A DNA stretch of 64,000 bases from Balaenoptera acutorostrata (Eukaryota; Chordata; Mammalia; Artiodactyla; Balaenopteridae). The DNA lies in the NCBI RefSeq assembly GCF_949987535.1, contig NC_080069.1, positions 47,543,269-47,607,268 of the forward strand. The letters are read 5' to 3'. Under the pieces are notes generated by a model. It did not search any database, had not been told where the DNA came from, and saw nothing but the letters and a program-made list of their open reading frames with translations. The number at the start of each line of letters is the position of its first letter. The first letter of the stretch is position 1. Made by a program: the position numbers and the translations under genes. Below, in pieces: positions 35,344 through 45,926 of the stretch.

Positions 35344-38300
35344 TTATACATGTGTTAGCATATGGTATTTGTTTTTCTCTTTCTGACTTACTTCACTCTG
35401 TATGACAGACTCTAGGTCCATCAACCTCACCACAAACAACTCAGTTTCGTTTCTTTTTATGGCTGAGTAATATTCCATTGTATATATGTGCAACATCTTT
35501 ATCCATTCATCTGACGATGGACACTTAGGTTGCTTCCATGTCCTGGCTATTGTAAATAGAGCTGCGATGAACATTGTGGTACATGACTCTTTTTGAATTA
35601 TGGTTTTCTCAGTGTATACGCCCAGTAGTGGGATTGCTGGGTCGTATGGTAGTTCTATTTGTAGTTTTTTAAGGAACCTCCATACTGTTCTCCATAGTGG
35701 CTGTATCAATTTACATTCCCACCAACAGTGCAAGAGGGTTCCCTTTTCTCCACACCCTCTCCAGCATTTATTGTTTGTAGATTTTTTGATGATGGCCATT
35801 CTGACCGGTGTGAGATGATATCTCATTGTAGTTTTGATTTGCATTTCTCTAATGATTAGTGATGTGGAGCATCCTTTCATGTGTTTGTTGGCAATCTGTA
35901 TATCTTCTTTGGAGAAATGTCTATTTAGGTCTTCTGCCCATTTTTGGATTGGGTTGATTGTTTTTTTTGATACTGAGCTGCATGAGCTGCTTGTAAATTT
36001 TGGAGATTAATCCTTTGTCAGTTGCTTCATTTGCAAGTATTTTCTCCCATTCTGAGGGCTGCCTTTTCCTCTTGTTTACGGTTTCCTATGCTGTGCAAAA
36101 ACTTTTAAGTTTCATTAGGTCCCATTTGTATATTTTTGTTTTTATTTCCATTTCTCTAAGAGGTGGGTAAAAAAGGATCTTGCTGTGATTTATGTCATAG
36201 AGCGTTCTGCCTGTGTTTTCCTCTAAGAGTTTGATAGTGTCTGCCCTTACATTTAGGTCTTTAATCCATTTTGAGTTAATTTTTGTGTATGGTGTTAGGG
36301 AATATTCTAATTTCATTTTTTTACCTGTAGCTGTCCAGTTTTCCCAGCACCACTTATTGAAGAGGCTGTCTTTTCTCCGTTGTATTCTCTTGCCTCCTTT
36401 ATCAAAGATAAGGTGACCATATGTTCATGGGTTTATCTCTGGGCTTTCTGTCCTGTTCCATTGATCTATATTTCTGTTTTTGTGCCAGTACCATATTGTC
36501 TTGATTACTGTAGCTTTGTAGTATAGTCTGAAGTCAGGGAGCCTTATTCTTCCAGCTCCATTTTTCTTTCTCAAGATTGCTTTGGCTGTTCGAGGTGTTT
36601 TGTGTTACCATACAAATTGTGAAATTTTTGTTCTAGTTCTGTGAAAAATGCATTGGGATTGCATTGAATCTGTACATTGCTTTGGGTAGTATAGTCATTT
36701 TCACAATATTGATTCTTCCAATCTAAGAACATGTTATATCTCTCCATCTGTTGGTATCATCTTTAATTTCTTTCATCAGTATCTTATAGTTTTCTGCATA
36801 CAGGTCTTTTGTCTCCTAGGTAGGTTTATTCTTAGGTATTTTATTCTTTTTGTTGTAATGGTAAATGTGAGTGTTTCCTTAATTTCTCTTTCAGATTTTT
36901 CATCATTAGTGTATAAGAATGTAAGAGATTTCTGTGCATTAATTTTGTATCCTGCTCCTTTACCAAATTCATTGATTAGCTCTAGTAGTTTTCTGGTAGC
37001 CTCTTTAGGATTCTCTATGTATAATATCATGTCATCTGCAAACAGTGACAGTTTTACTTCTTCTTTTCTGATTTGGATTCCTTTTATTTCTTTTTCTTCT
37101 CTGATTGCTGTGGCTAAAACTTCCAAAACAATGTTGAGTAATAGTGGTAAGAGTGGGCAACCTTGTCTTGTTCCTGATCTTAGTGGAAATGCTTTCAGTT
37201 TTACACCATTGAGAACGATGTTGGCTGTGGGTTTGTCATATATGGCCTTGTTATGTTGAGGTAGGTTCCCTCTGTGCCTACTTTCTGGAGGGTATTTATC
37301 ATCAATGGGTGTTGAGTTTTTTTGAAAGCTTTTTCCGCATTTGTTGAGATTATATGGTTTTTATTGTTCAGTTTGTTAATATGGTGTTTCACATTGATTG
37401 ATTTGCGTATATTGAGGAATCCTTGCATTCCTGTGATAAACCCCACGTGATCATGGTGTATGATCGTTTTTATGTGCTGTTGGATTCTGTTTGCTAATAT
37501 TTTGTTTAGGACTTTTGCATCTGTGTTCATCAGTGATATTGGCCTGTAGTTTTCTTTTTTGTGAAATCTTTGTCTGGTTTTGGTATCAGGGTGATGATGG
37601 CTTCATAGAATGAGTTTGGGAGTGTTCCTCCCTCTAGTATATTTTGAAGTGTTTGAGAAGGATAGGTGTTAGTGCTTCTCTAAATGTTTGATAGAATTCT
37701 CCTGTGAAGCCATGTGGTCCTGGGCTTTTGTTTGTTGGAAGATTTTTAATCACAGTCTCAATTTCAGTGCTTGTGATTGGTTTGTTTATATTTTCTCTTT
37801 CTTCCTGGTTCAGTCAGAAGGTTTTACTTTTCTAAGAATTTGTCCATTTCTTCCAGGTTTTCCATTTTATTTTCATATAGTTGCTTGTAGTAATCTCTCA
37901 TGATCCTTTGTAGTTCTGCAGTGTCAGTTGTCACTTCCCCTTTTTCACTTCTAGTTCTGTTGATTTGAGTCTTTTCCCTTTTTTTCTTGATGAGTTTACA
38001 GTGTAATGGTTTATCAATTTTGTTTATCTTCTCAAAGAACCAGCTTTTAATTTTATTGATCTTTGCTATTATTTCCTTCATTTCTTTTTCATTTATTTCT
38101 GATCTGATTTTTATGATTACGTTCCTTCTGCTAACTTTGGGGTTTTTTGTTCTTCTTTCTCTAATTGCTTTAGCTGTAAGGTTAGGTTGTTTATTTGAGC
38201 TTTTTCTTGTTTCTTAATGTAGGATTGTATTGCTATAACCTTCCCTCTTAGAACTGCTTTTGCTGCATCCCATAGGTTTTGGGTCATCGTGTTTTCATTG

Positions 38301-39110
38301 TCATTTTTTTCTGATTTCCTCTTTGATTTTTTCAGTGATCTCTTGGTTATTTAGTAGTGTATTGTTTAGCCTCTATGTGTTTGTATATTTTACAGTTTTT
38401 TTTTTTCCTGTAATTGTTATCTAGTCTCATAGCTTTGTGGTCGGAAAAGATACTTGATACGATTTCAATTTTCTTAAATTTACCAAGGTTTGATTTGTGA
38501 CCCAAGATATGGGGTCACAAATGGAGAACATTCTGGAGAATATTCCATGAGCACTTGAGGAGTAAGTTTTTTCTGTTGTTTTTGGATGGAATGTCCTATA
38601 AATATCAATTAATTCCATCTTGTTTAATGTGTCATTTAAAGCTTGTGTTTCCTTATATATTTTCATTTTGGATGATTTGTCCATTGGTGAAAGTGGGGTG
38701 TTAAAGTCCCCTGCTATGATTGCGTTACTGTCGATTTCCCCTTTTATGGCTGTTAGCATTTGCCTTATGTATTGAGGTGCTCCTATGTTGGGTGCATAAA
38801 TATTTATGATTGTTATATCTTCTTCTTGATTTGATCCCTTGATCATTATGTAGTGTCCTTCTTTGTATTCAGTCTTTATTTTAAGGTCTATTTTGTCTGA
38901 TATGAGAATTGCTACTCCAGCTTTCTTTCGATTTCCATTTGTATGGAATATCTTTTTCCATCCCCTCACTTTCAGTCTGTATGTGTCCCTAGGTCTGAAG
39001 TGGTTCTCTTGTAGACAGCATATATACAGGTCTTGTTTTTGTATCCATTCAGCCAGCCTGTGTCTTTTGGTTAGAGCATTTAATCCATTTACATTTAAGG
39101 TAATTATCGA
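35344..39110 (-). pseudogene. L1 ORF2 remnant (endonuclease-reverse transcriptase)
   Basis: Decayed copy of the L1 ORF2 protein, which nicks DNA and reverse-transcribes L1 RNA. Visible parts in order are an endonuclease domain with GDFN at 38,700-38,711 (minus), a reverse transcriptase region with FADD at 37,031-37,042, and the C-terminal segment ending near 35,344. The frame is cut into at least six pieces (bounds near 38,427, 37,824, 37,201, 36,776, 36,086) by frameshifts and stops, so no functional protein is possible. The position of the usual ATG start reads ACG. Confidence 0.9.
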
Positions 39111-39153
39111 TATGTATGTTCCTATTACCGTTTTCTTAATTGTTTTGGATTTG

Positions 39154-39837
39154 TTATTGTAGGTCTTTCCCTTCTCTTGTGTTTCCTGCCTTGAAAAGTT
39201 CCTTTAGAAATTGTTGTAAAGCTGGTTTGGTGGTGCTGAATTCCCTTAGCTTTTGCTTCTCTGTAAAGGTTTTATTTTCTCCGTCAAATCTGAATGACAT
39301 CCTTGCTAAGTAGAGTAATCTTGGTTGTAGGTTTTTCCCTTTCATCACTTTAAATATGTCCTGCTACTCCCTTCTGGCTTTTAGAGTTTCTGCTGAAAGT
39401 TCAGCTGTTAACCTTATTGGTATTCCCTTGTATGTTATTTGTTGTTTTTCCCTTGCTGCTTTTAATATTTTTTCTTTGTATTTAATTTTTGATAGTTTGA
39501 TTAATATGTATCTTGGCGTGTTTCTCCTTCAGTTTATCTTGTATTGGACTCTCTGTGCTTCCTGGACTTTACTATTTTCTTTCCCATGTTAGGGAAGTTT
39601 TCAACTATATTCTCTTCAAATATTTTCTCAGTCCCTTTATTTTTCTCGTCTTCTGGGACCCCTATAATTTGAATGTTGGTGCGTTTAATGTTGTCCCAGA
39701 AGTCTCTGAGTCTGTCCTTAATTCTTTTAATTCTTTTTTCTTTATTCTGCTCTGTGGCAGTTATTTCCACTATTTTATCTTCCAGGTCACTTATCTGTTC
39801 TTCTGCCTCAGTTATTCTGCTGTTGATTCCTTCTAGA
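39154..39837 (-). pseudogene. L1 ORF1 remnant, 5'-truncated at the U6 junction
   Basis: Codes parts of the L1 RNA-binding protein: a coiled-coil/RRM stretch (39,534-39,770, containing IQIIGVPEDE) and the C-terminal domain (39,154-39,348, containing FTEKQKLREF). The N-terminus and its start codon are missing because the L1 part begins at the U6 junction. Frameshifts separate the pieces. The stop is followed after about 30 bp by the ORF2 region, the usual L1 order. Confidence 0.85.
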
Positions 39838-39941
39838 CAAATATGGAATGCTTCACAAATTTGCGTGTCATCCTTGCACAGGGGCCATGCTTATCTCTAT
39901 ATCATTCCAATTTTTACTATATGTACTCCTGAAGCGAGCAC
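39838..39941 (-). pseudogene. U6 snRNA pseudogene, 5' part of the U6-L1 chimera
   Basis: The minus strand starts GTGCTCGCTTC and contains 'caaggatgacacgcaaattt' and 'gaagcattccatattt', covering U6 from its first base to just before its terminal U tract. It has substitutions and a 3-nt loss in the segment around 'gcttatctctatatc'. It is a reverse-transcribed copy joined to L1, not an independent gene. No proximal sequence element is recognisable upstream, and the AT-rich flank there is the target site. Confidence 0.93.
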
Positions 39942-39955
39942 TTAATCTACATTTT

Positions 39956-40417
39956 ATTTATAAGGAACTGAAGTAACTTGCCCAAGTTTGCTTGATTGTA
40001 GAGTGACATCAGCTCAGGTCTTGAGTGGAGGCACAGAGCTTTAAACTGATGCAGTATGGCTCCAGGGTTCATGATGATAATCACTTTAAGAGTGTAGGAT
40101 TTTAGAAGCCATTAATAATACTCAGAAGAATAATGAAGGGTCTTTCCTAAGAGGCAATTAGGAATTAACTTTTGACTTACCATTTTAGGAAAGCAATAAT
40201 TTTCATCAAAACCATAGCTTCCAACCTCTTTAATCATATCTAAGTCAGAATCGTTAAGAACATAAATCAACTGATATTTTAGGTGTATAGTTTCAAGTAG
40301 TAAATAGCAGGCAATTATTCCGGTACTCAGGATATGTATCCCTTTAATATTTCTAGTATTATCCATTTCTCCAAAATATATCATTTAAAAAGAATTGTTA
40401 GAAAAATTATAAATAGG
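39956..40417. other. Unique sequence between two L1 elements
   Basis: Non-repetitive by eye; no coding signal. Confidence 0.5.
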
Positions 40418-43346
40418 GAGAGATTTAAGATGGCAGAGTAAGAGGATATGGATCATGTCTCCCCCAACAAACACATCAGAAATAATGTACACGTGGAATA
40501 ATTTTAACTAGCTTGAAATTGGTAGAAGGACTCCTGTACAACCAGGGCTTTAAGAAATATGCACACGTAATTTGGTAGGAAGGGAAGAGAAGTGATCAGT
40601 TTGGCACCTGTGCGTCTGGGAGGAGAAGGGGATGAAAAAGGAAAATTCACAGGCAGACATCCCCCTTTTGGGAGTGAGCAGTGAGAGCCACAGATTGGGT
40701 GCCCCTGTCCTGGGGTCTTATACGGGGGAAGACCTGACTGGTTGGAGGACTAACAGGAGGGCTGTGTGAAGTCTGGAATCTGATCACGAAAACCAGGCAC
40801 GTGCTGATTTGCCTCCAAGTCAGGGTGGAGGGAGATCTGTTCTAGCAGCTGCCAGTTTCATGGGACCACCTCTCTGTGTGTCTCAGCATGAGCTGAGCAA
40901 ACACTCCAGCCCTGCTCGCTCCACATCACAGCACAGCCCTGGAACCGAGGTGGCCATGACCATGGAGAAGACTCAACTGTGGGAGGAACTAAGAGTCAGC
41001 ATGGTCCTGGGGAGGAGCCTGGGTGGATTGGCAGCAGCCATCATGGGCACTTGCTCAAGCAGAGCATCAGATTTCTTATGGTGGCTGCGCCACCACAGCT
41101 TACCCCCCGTTACACGCTGAGAGTCCACTTGGGTCCCGCCTGCCCTGTGGTGTGGCTTCCCAGCAGGGTAGTGGCGCCAGAGACTGGGGGCAGTGATCGC
41201 CTGTGGGGCAAAGGGGACTTGAACCCGAAAGTGTGTATGAATGGAACAAGGAATCAACTGGGGGTGCCTGCAATGGCAGCACATCAGAGACAGCTAAGAC
41301 TTCTGTCTGCAGCTGACATGAGCCCAGAGCCCTCACAAGCCCCACTTGCTTCAGTACTCCCCCACTCTGGGGCAAAAGTATTGGTGCAGAGAGAGGGGGG
41401 AAAACACATACTTAAAGATAACAGAACCAGCTCAGGCCAGACCCCCAGGGCTTCCACTCTGGCAACTTGAGATCAGACCTTCCCCCCGATAGGATCGTGA
41501 TGGCCACTGGGCAGAGGGGAAGCCCCACCTCACACTCATTCTAGCCTTAGACCTTCCATCTTCAGCCCCACCTCCATCAAGGTGATAGCTGCCAGCTCAC
41601 CTTGAGGAAAGACATGACTTGTGTCCATGTCAGTTTCAGCTCTGCCACCAAAGGCACTGGACACATGCAGTCTGTATAGGGACACTTCCACATAATAACA
41701 CCCGTTCAAGAACACAATAGGTAACTGTTTCACATAAATTCATAGAGGCAGAGAAGGTTAAGTAAAATGATTACACAGGAACTACTCTCAATTGAAAGAG
41801 CAAGAGAAAACCCCTGAAAAAGCAATTAAACAGAAATAAGCAATTTATGAGATAAAGTACTCAAAGAAGTAATAATAAGAATGTTGTCTGAATTAGGGAG
41901 AAGAATAGTGGTACACAGTGAAAAGTTTTATTAACGAACTAGAAAATATAAAAAAGACTCAATCAGAAATGAAGAATTCAATAGCTGAAGTAAAAAACAC
42001 ACTGGAAGAAATGAATATCAGACTAAGTGACACAGAAGAATGCATAAATACTCTGGAAGATAAATAATGGAAATCACCCAATCAGAACAGCAAAAAGAAA
42101 AACAAATTAAAAAATGAAAACAGTTTAAGAGATCTCTAAGATAACATTCAGCATACCAACATTCCTGTTATGGGGGCCCCAGAAGGAGAAGAGAGAGAAG
42201 AGGGGATTGAAGATGTATTTGAGGAAATTATGGCTGAAAACTTCCAAACCTGAAGAAGGAAACAGATATCCAGGTACAGGAAGCACAGAGGGTCCCAAAC
42301 AAAATGAACCCAAACAGACCCACACCAAGACATATAATTAAAATGGCAAAAGTTAAAGGTAAAGCCAGGATTCTAAAGACAGCAAGAGAAAAACAAAGAG
42401 TCAGTTACAAGGGAACTCCCATAAGGCTATCAGCTGATTTTTCTATAGAAACACTGCAGGCCAGAAGGGAGTGGCATGATATATTTAAAGTGCTAAAAGG
42501 AAAAAACCTGCAACCTAGGATACTCTACCCAGAAAGATTGTCATCTGGAATAGAAGGAGAGGTAAAGAACTTCTCAGATAAGCAAAAACTAAAAGAGTTC
42601 ATCAATATTAAATCCACCCTCAAAGAAATGTTGAAGGGTCTTTGCTAAGTGGAAAAGAAGTAAGAATCTATAGAAACAGGAAAATCCCAGTAGGAAAGGC
42701 AAATATATAGTAAGGACTAAAGATCAACCACTTAAACAAGCCAGTATGAAGATTAAAAAACAAAAAATTGTAAAAGCAACTATAGGTACACTAAACTAAA
42801 CAGTGAATTGTTAAACATGAATATGTAAAATATAACATCAAAAACACAAAATACGAGGGAAGGGAGTAAAATAAGTAGATATTTTAGAATGTGTTTGAAC
42901 TGAAATGAATACCAGTTTAAAACAAGTAGATATAGATATAGATCAACATACATGAATCCCATGGTCACCACAGAAATCTATAATAGATACATTAAAAACT
43001 AAAAAGAAAGGAGTACAAGCATACTACTGAAGAAAAACAAATCAAACCACAGGGGAAGAAACAAAAGGAAGGAGAAATGAACAGAGAATAACTACAGAAC
43101 TACAAACACAGTCAGAAAACAAGTAAGAAAATGGCAGTAAGTACATGCCTATCAGTAATTACTTATACAATGGAAAATTACTCAACCATAAAAAGAAACG
43201 AAATTGAGTTATCTGTAGTGAGGTGGATGGACCTACAATCTGTTATACAGAGTGAAGTAAGTCAGAAAGAGAAAAACAAATACCGTATGCTAACACATAT
43301 ATATGGAATCTTAAAAAAAATGGTTATGAAGAACCTAGGGGCAGAC
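40418..43346 (+). mobile_element. L1 element with most of ORF2 missing
   Basis: Begins 'gggagagatttaagatggca', an L1 5' end with a YY1-like AAGATGG motif. About 1.5 kb of GC-richer 5' UTR, an ORF1 remnant, an inter-ORF spacer and the first codons of ORF2 follow. At about 43,163 it jumps to the last codons of ORF2 and runs about 45 bp into the 3' UTR, ending near 'aacctaggggcagac'. The spacer and ORF1 features resemble ORF2-less 'half-L1' (HAL1) elements, but ORF2 start and end are both present here. Inactive. Frames 40809-41470 lie in the 5' UTR and are not genes. Confidence 0.8.
41900..42648 (+). pseudogene. L1 ORF1 remnant
   Basis: Coiled-coil coding stretch from about 41,900 ('gaactagaaaatataaaaaa'), broken by a stop near 42,066. 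The downstream RNA-binding and C-terminal region (42,304-42,648) is open, with motifs KMAKVKGKARILKTA, YKGTPIRLSADFS and FSDKQKLKEF. It served as the nucleic-acid-binding chaperone of L1 particles. The start is degraded and cannot be fixed. Confidence 0.8.
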
Positions 43347-43382
43347 CAAACAAACCAATCAATAAATGGGCAAGAGACCTGA
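43131..43382 (+). pseudogene. In-frame fusion of ORF2 N-terminus to C-terminus
   Basis: The 83-codon frame starts MAVSTCLSVIT, which fits the first residues of L1 ORF2. It continues in frame with YTMENYSTIKRNEIELSVVR, the last part of ORF2, through KYRMLTHIYGI and then into 3' UTR. The endonuclease and reverse transcriptase domains between them (about 3.7 kb in an intact element) are absent. The frame then enters the next L1 piece in that piece's own ORF2 frame (NQSINGQET) and stops. Remnant, without enzymatic domains. Confidence 0.8.
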
Positions 43383-44270
43383 GTAGACATTTTTCTAAAT
43401 AAGACATACAGCTGTCTAACAGGCACATGAAAAGATGCTCAACATCCCTAATTATTGGAGAAATGCAAATCAAAACAACAATGAGATGTCACCTCACACC
43501 TCTCAGAAAGGTTGTCATTGAAAAGTCTACAAATATATTGTGGTGAGGATGTGGAGAAAAGGAAATCCTTGTATACTCTTGGTGGGAATGTATATTGGTG
43601 GAGCCACTATGAGAAAGAGTATGGGGGTTCTTCAAAGTACTAAAAATAGAACTAGCATATTATCCAGCAATTCCACTCCTGAGTATATATCCAAAAAAAA
43701 TTGAAAACACTAATTTGAAAAGATACACGCACTCCAATATTCATAGCAGCATTATTTACAATAGCCAAGATATGAAAGCAACCCAAGTATCCATCAACAG
43801 ATGAATCAATAAAGAATTGGTATTTATATATGCAATGGGTTACTACTCAGCCATGGAAAAGAATGGAACATTGCCATTTGCAGCAGTATGGATGGACTTA
43901 TTATGCTTAGTGAAATGTCAGATAAAGATGAATACTATATGATATCACTTACGTGTGGAATCTAAAAAAATATAAGAACCAAAAGTATATAGCAAAACAG
44001 AAATATACTCACAGAATTTGAAAACAAACTAGTGGTTACCAGTGGGGAGAGGGAAAGGAGGAGGGGGCAAGATATGGGTATGGGATTAAGAGATTAAAAC
44101 TACTATGTATAAAATACATAAGCAACAGGATATGTTGTATAGCACAGGGAATATAGCCATTACCTTATAAAAACGTTTAATGGAGTATAATCTGTAAAAA
44201 TACTGAATCACTATGCTGTATGCCAAAAGCTAATACAATATTGTAAATAAACGCTACTTTAAAAAAAAAC
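43347..44270 (+). mobile_element. L1 3' fragment out of order after the preceding L1
   Basis: Starts in the ORF2 C-terminal region upstream of the part already present at 43,163-43,310 ('aaatgggcaagagacctgag', 'gaaatgcaaatcaaaacaac'). It repeats the C-terminal end in diverged form ('atgggttactactcagccat'), then a 3' UTR and poly-A at about 44,262-44,270. It is more diverged from the window's other L1 copies than the preceding piece, so it probably belongs to another L1 subfamily. No clear target duplication around 40,418-44,270 was found. Confidence 0.8.
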
Positions 44271-44274
44271 TGTA

Positions 44275-45222
44275 CATAGAACTGATTTTGCATAGCCTGA
44301 AACTCACCTCCGTTCTTTGCTTACATATGTAACAACCTATTTATTTTTGTCAATGCCTAAAATGTTTTGTTTAAAATTATTTTATACTTCCAGTTGTATT
44401 CTGCTCATTTTATAAATTTCTCAAAAATATAACAGAGAGCAATTAATAAACCATCAACAGTAGCTGGGTATTCAATTCTCTGTAAGCATAGAAATCCCAA
44501 AAAAGTCTTTGAAGAAAATGTTAAATGATATTATTATATATTTATAACTGTTTTGGTATTATATAGAAAATCCTAAAATCTTTATATAGAAAATCCTAAA
44601 GACTTTATATAGTGTGTATCTTCTTTTTCTTTGTGCTTCTAAGTGTAAATAATAAAATTTCTTATAAAAAAACTTGGCCTCATTTTTGTGCAAGTTGTTA
44701 TAGGCATGAAAATTTTCTGCACGTTGTTATAGGCATGAAAATTTAGGAGACTGCCAGTTTTCTGGCTCTTTCTTTTGGATAAAAATAATGTCTTGTCAGG
44801 TGCAATTAATGGTCATAGGGTTGAGAAAGATCTCGCAATAACAAGGTACTGTCATCTGTTTTCAGGAATTTGCATATGTTGTCTCCAGGAACCTCATCTG
44901 ATTCACAGCTACCTGATTCCCAGTGGATGTCTTCTAGCATTTTTCACTGCATCCTTTCTCTCAGACATCAACCTGTGCTGTGATTGCAGACCTGTTATTG
45001 AGGCTTTTCACCCCACTGATTATCTGTACTGTTCCTTTCTCTCTTCCTCATTCTAATTGCCGCTGCCACCCATGAGAATGGTGGAGGAAGGCTTGAGGCC
45101 ATCACATAGCTTCTGTCTCCAATTTGGAGTTGTTGAGGCACCATAGTTTTTCTAAAGGGGTGTTCCACTCAATTCCATCTCGACATTCTCCACGGATGAA
45201 GAAATAGGAAGCCTGAAGGTCT
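44275..45222. other. Unique sequence with two tandem micro-duplications
   Basis: A 23-bp unit is doubled at 44,561-44,583/44,584-44,606, and a 29-bp unit at 44,689-44,717/44,718-44,745. The frame 44775-45056 shows no recognisable domain. Confidence 0.6.
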
Positions 45223-45224
45223 AA

Positions 45225-45430
45225 TAAGTAGTAGTGCAGTGGTTAGAACTATGTTTTCAATTGTCTCTACTACATGTTAGCTGTGATTTTTAGCAAGTTA
45301 TCTAATTATTTTTAAGCTTCAGTTTTCTCATCTGTTTAATGGGGCTAATAGAAGTTACTTTGAATATTAAGTGAGATTATAATAGTTAGTGAAGTGCTTG
45401 GTACAGAGTGAGCAATCAATGAATGTAAAC
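45225..45430 (+). repeat. MIR, near complete
   Basis: 'gtagtgcagtggttagaact', 'catgttagctgtgattttta', 'cttcagttttctcatctgtt', 'agtgcttggtacagagtgag' in sense order. Confidence 0.85.
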
Positions 45431-45926
45431 ACAAAAACTGATTTTTGTGTTTTATCTCATGTATTTAGCACTAACTATCTGGTCTGGCTATTTTCGAGTT
45501 TTAAACACTACACTACCTGTGCTGGAAAACCTGTTTTGCATATCTGAGTTTTGTTTTGTTTTTTTTACATCTTTATTGGAGTATAATTGCTTTAAAATGG
45601 TGTGTTAGTTTCACCTTTATAACAGAGTGAATCAGCTATACATATACATATATCCCCATACCTCCTCCCTCTTGCGTCTCCCTCCCACCCTCCCTATCCC
45701 ACCCCTCTATGTGGTCACAAAGCACTGAGCTGATCTCCCTGTGCTATGTGGCTGCTTCCCACTAGCTATCTGTTTTACATTTGGTAGTGTATGTATGTCC
45801 ATGCCACTCTCTCACTTCATCCCAGCTTACCCTTCCCCCTCCCCGTGTCCTCAAGTCCATTCTCTATGTCTGCGTCTTTTTCCTATCCTGCCCCGAGGTT
45901 CTTCAAAACCATTTTTTTTTTTTTTT

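Larger units (their letters stand above)
34969..39941 (-). mobile_element. Chimeric U6 snRNA-L1 retrocopy
   Basis: Read on the minus strand, the element starts with a U6 snRNA copy (39,941 down to 39,838). It passes at 39,838/39,837 directly into L1 ORF1, then ORF2, the 3' UTR and a short poly-A (poly-T at 34,965-34,972 on the plus strand). Both ends share a target duplication, TTATCTACATTTT (34,956-34,968) and TTAATCTACATTTT (39,942-39,955), differing by one base. On the element strand the insertion point fits the L1 endonuclease site TTTT/A. One duplication therefore encloses U6 and L1 together, the mark of a single target-primed event with a template switch to U6. It lacks the L1 5' UTR and is inactive. 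Confidence 0.92.

Noticed and set aside
39838..39941. Functional U6 snRNA gene, with a TATAAATA about 21 bp upstream
   Set aside because: The copy has substitutions and a 3-nt loss, lacks its own terminator because L1 follows directly, and has no recognisable proximal sequence element. The TATA-like string lies in flanking/target DNA at the wrong distance.
40809..41470. Overlapping frames of 91-163 codons in a GC-richer block
   Set aside because: They lie in the 5' UTR of the plus-strand L1 and resemble no protein.
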